DNA of 6,268 nucleotides, from positions 1-6,268 of the forward strand of contig JAIEBL010000204.1 of assembly GCA_029069015.1 (NCBI GenBank). The letters are read 5' to 3'. Of this stretch, positions 5,826 through 6,268 are shown piece by piece. Below the pieces are notes generated by a model, which saw nothing but the letters and a program-made list of their open reading frames with translations, had not been told where the DNA came from and did not search any database. The stretch is from Clostridiales bacterium (GTDB lineage: Bacteria > Bacillota > Clostridia > Christensenellales > Pumilibacteraceae). Positions within the stretch are counted from its first letter, which is position 1, and each line of letters begins with the position of its first letter. The translations under genes were made by a program, and so were the position numbers.

Positions 5826-5890
5826 GGAAGGATTATACCGTTGGAGACGAGAAGGAAAGGGGAAGAGAGGGAAAAGGGGAACCCGCTTCT

Positions 5891-6134
5891 GTCATCCCGA
5901 GCACGTTTAGCGTTAAACAAACAGTGCAGTGCACTGTTTGTAGCGAAACGCGAGGGATCCAGCGAGCGAGAGCGAGCGTAGTCTTTCTTGTTTTTTCCGC
6001 AAAGGAAACGGAGATAGTACAATCAGCATTACAAAGACAAGCCATGCCTTTATCATGCGGCTTTTGTTTTTTAGTCTACTACGCTTCGCTAGATCCCTCG
6101 TCTCTCCGCTACGCTCCGTTTCCCTCGGGATGAC
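5891..6134. repeat. Inverted-repeat (MITE/REP-like) element
   Basis: The 244-bp unit is bounded by GTCATCCCGAG (5891-5901) and its exact complement CTCGGGATGAC (6124-6134). An inner pair CGAGGGATC (5951-5959) / GATCCCTCG (6092-6100) and a third pair GGAAACGGAG (6004-6013) / CTCCGTTTCC (6114-6123) add to the symmetry. The segment between outer and inner repeats is 49 nt on the left and 23 nt on the right, so the two halves have diverged by insertion or deletion. The middle holds AAGCC-ATG / CAT-GC-GGCTT with a downstream T run (about 6040-6071), a possible terminator. No transposase is encoded. Confidence 0.65.
5918..5940. repeat. 23-bp near-perfect palindrome inside the left half
   Basis: CAAACAGTGCA (5918-5928), a single central G, then TGCACTGTTTG (5930-5940): eleven perfectly complementary base pairs. 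The outer flanks CGTTTAGC and GCGAAACG extend the symmetry with one mismatch. The right half of the element lacks it. Confidence 0.8.
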
Positions 6135-6267
6135 GGAACAGGGGAGCATGGCTGAGGATTATAGAATCAACTATTCCTGTTGTTATTTCCCCTTCTGTCG
6201 GCACTTGCGTTGTGCTCTTGCCGAACTTGAAGTCTCCGCTAGGGGTAGCGTCCTTCTTTAATTCGCC
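6109..6267 (-). CDS. Possible C-terminal fragment of an unknown protein
   Basis: An open frame enters from the right edge on the minus strand and encodes 52 residues before TAG at 6111-6109. It has no start in the window. The first part (GELKKDATPSGDFKFGKSTT, then QVPTEGEITTGIVDSIIL) has plausible protein composition. The last dozen residues (RHPEGNGA) are encoded by the inverted-repeat element, so if the gene is real the repeat supplies its stop codon. I do not recognise the family, and it may be spurious. Confidence 0.3.
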   Translation of the reverse strand, partial: GELKKDATPSGDFKFGKSTTQVPTEGEITTGIVDSIILSHAPLFRHPEGNGA

Positions 6268-6268
6268 G

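Noticed and set aside
5359..5910. Plus-strand ORF of 183 codons across spoVG
   Set aside because: It is antisense to spoVG and its promoter, and ends in the repeat region.
5891..6134. CRISPR array
   Set aside because: The repeats are inverted, few and irregularly spaced, with no direct repeat-spacer pattern.
4141..6248. AGGGGTAG at 4141, 4182 and 6241
   Set aside because: Three scattered 8-mers without common context or regular spacing; too short to count as a repeat family.

Overview
The window looks like chromosomal DNA from a low-to-moderate GC Bacillota, most likely a gut or rumen clostridial anaerobe. The grounds are an unmistakable spoVG gene, vegetative (sigma-A type) promoters with 17-bp spacers, a tRNA-Ser with encoded CCA, several U-tract terminators, and a plant-polysaccharide type GH3/SGNH enzyme. 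The lineage assignment is inference.

Layout. (1) 1-1612: the C-terminal part of a GH3 glycoside hydrolase fused to an SGNH esterase/lipase-like domain. The reading frame breaks within the first 20 bases, so the GH3 catalytic part is outside the window or disconnected. A terminator follows at about 1693-1727. (2) 1993-4051: a clearly AT-rich cassette that differs from both flanks in base composition. It lies between two direct copies of a 26-bp sequence (23/26 identical), and the right copy includes the 3' end of a tRNA-Ser gene. This is the signature of a small element integrated at a tRNA 3' end. It carries a divergent pair: a lipoprotein gene (minus) and an XRE-type repressor followed by a DUF2971 protein (plus). 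The shared intergenic region has three operator-like palindromes, one placed just downstream of the -10 of a strong promoter. No integrase is present. (3) 4044-4131: tRNA-Ser(UGA), minus strand, with its own promoter. (4) 4279-5172: a cation diffusion facilitator, predicted Zn-type from its HxxxD/HxxxD metal site. (5) 5389-5667: spoVG, minus strand, with a clear promoter. (6) 5740-6268: terminator-like hairpins, a 244-bp inverted-repeat (MITE/REP-like) element, and a possible C-terminal fragment of an unknown minus-strand gene running off the right edge.

The most interesting unit is the lipoprotein / XRE repressor / DUF2971 cassette at tRNA-Ser. The repressor probably controls both directions through the operators (inference). 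The terminator at 1945-1972 lies just outside the left repeat and is oriented for the minus strand. It fits the idea that it was the original terminator of tRNA-Ser and was separated from it by the insertion. The cassette could be a degenerate prophage/satellite cargo or a compact regulated accessory or defence module; sequence alone cannot decide.
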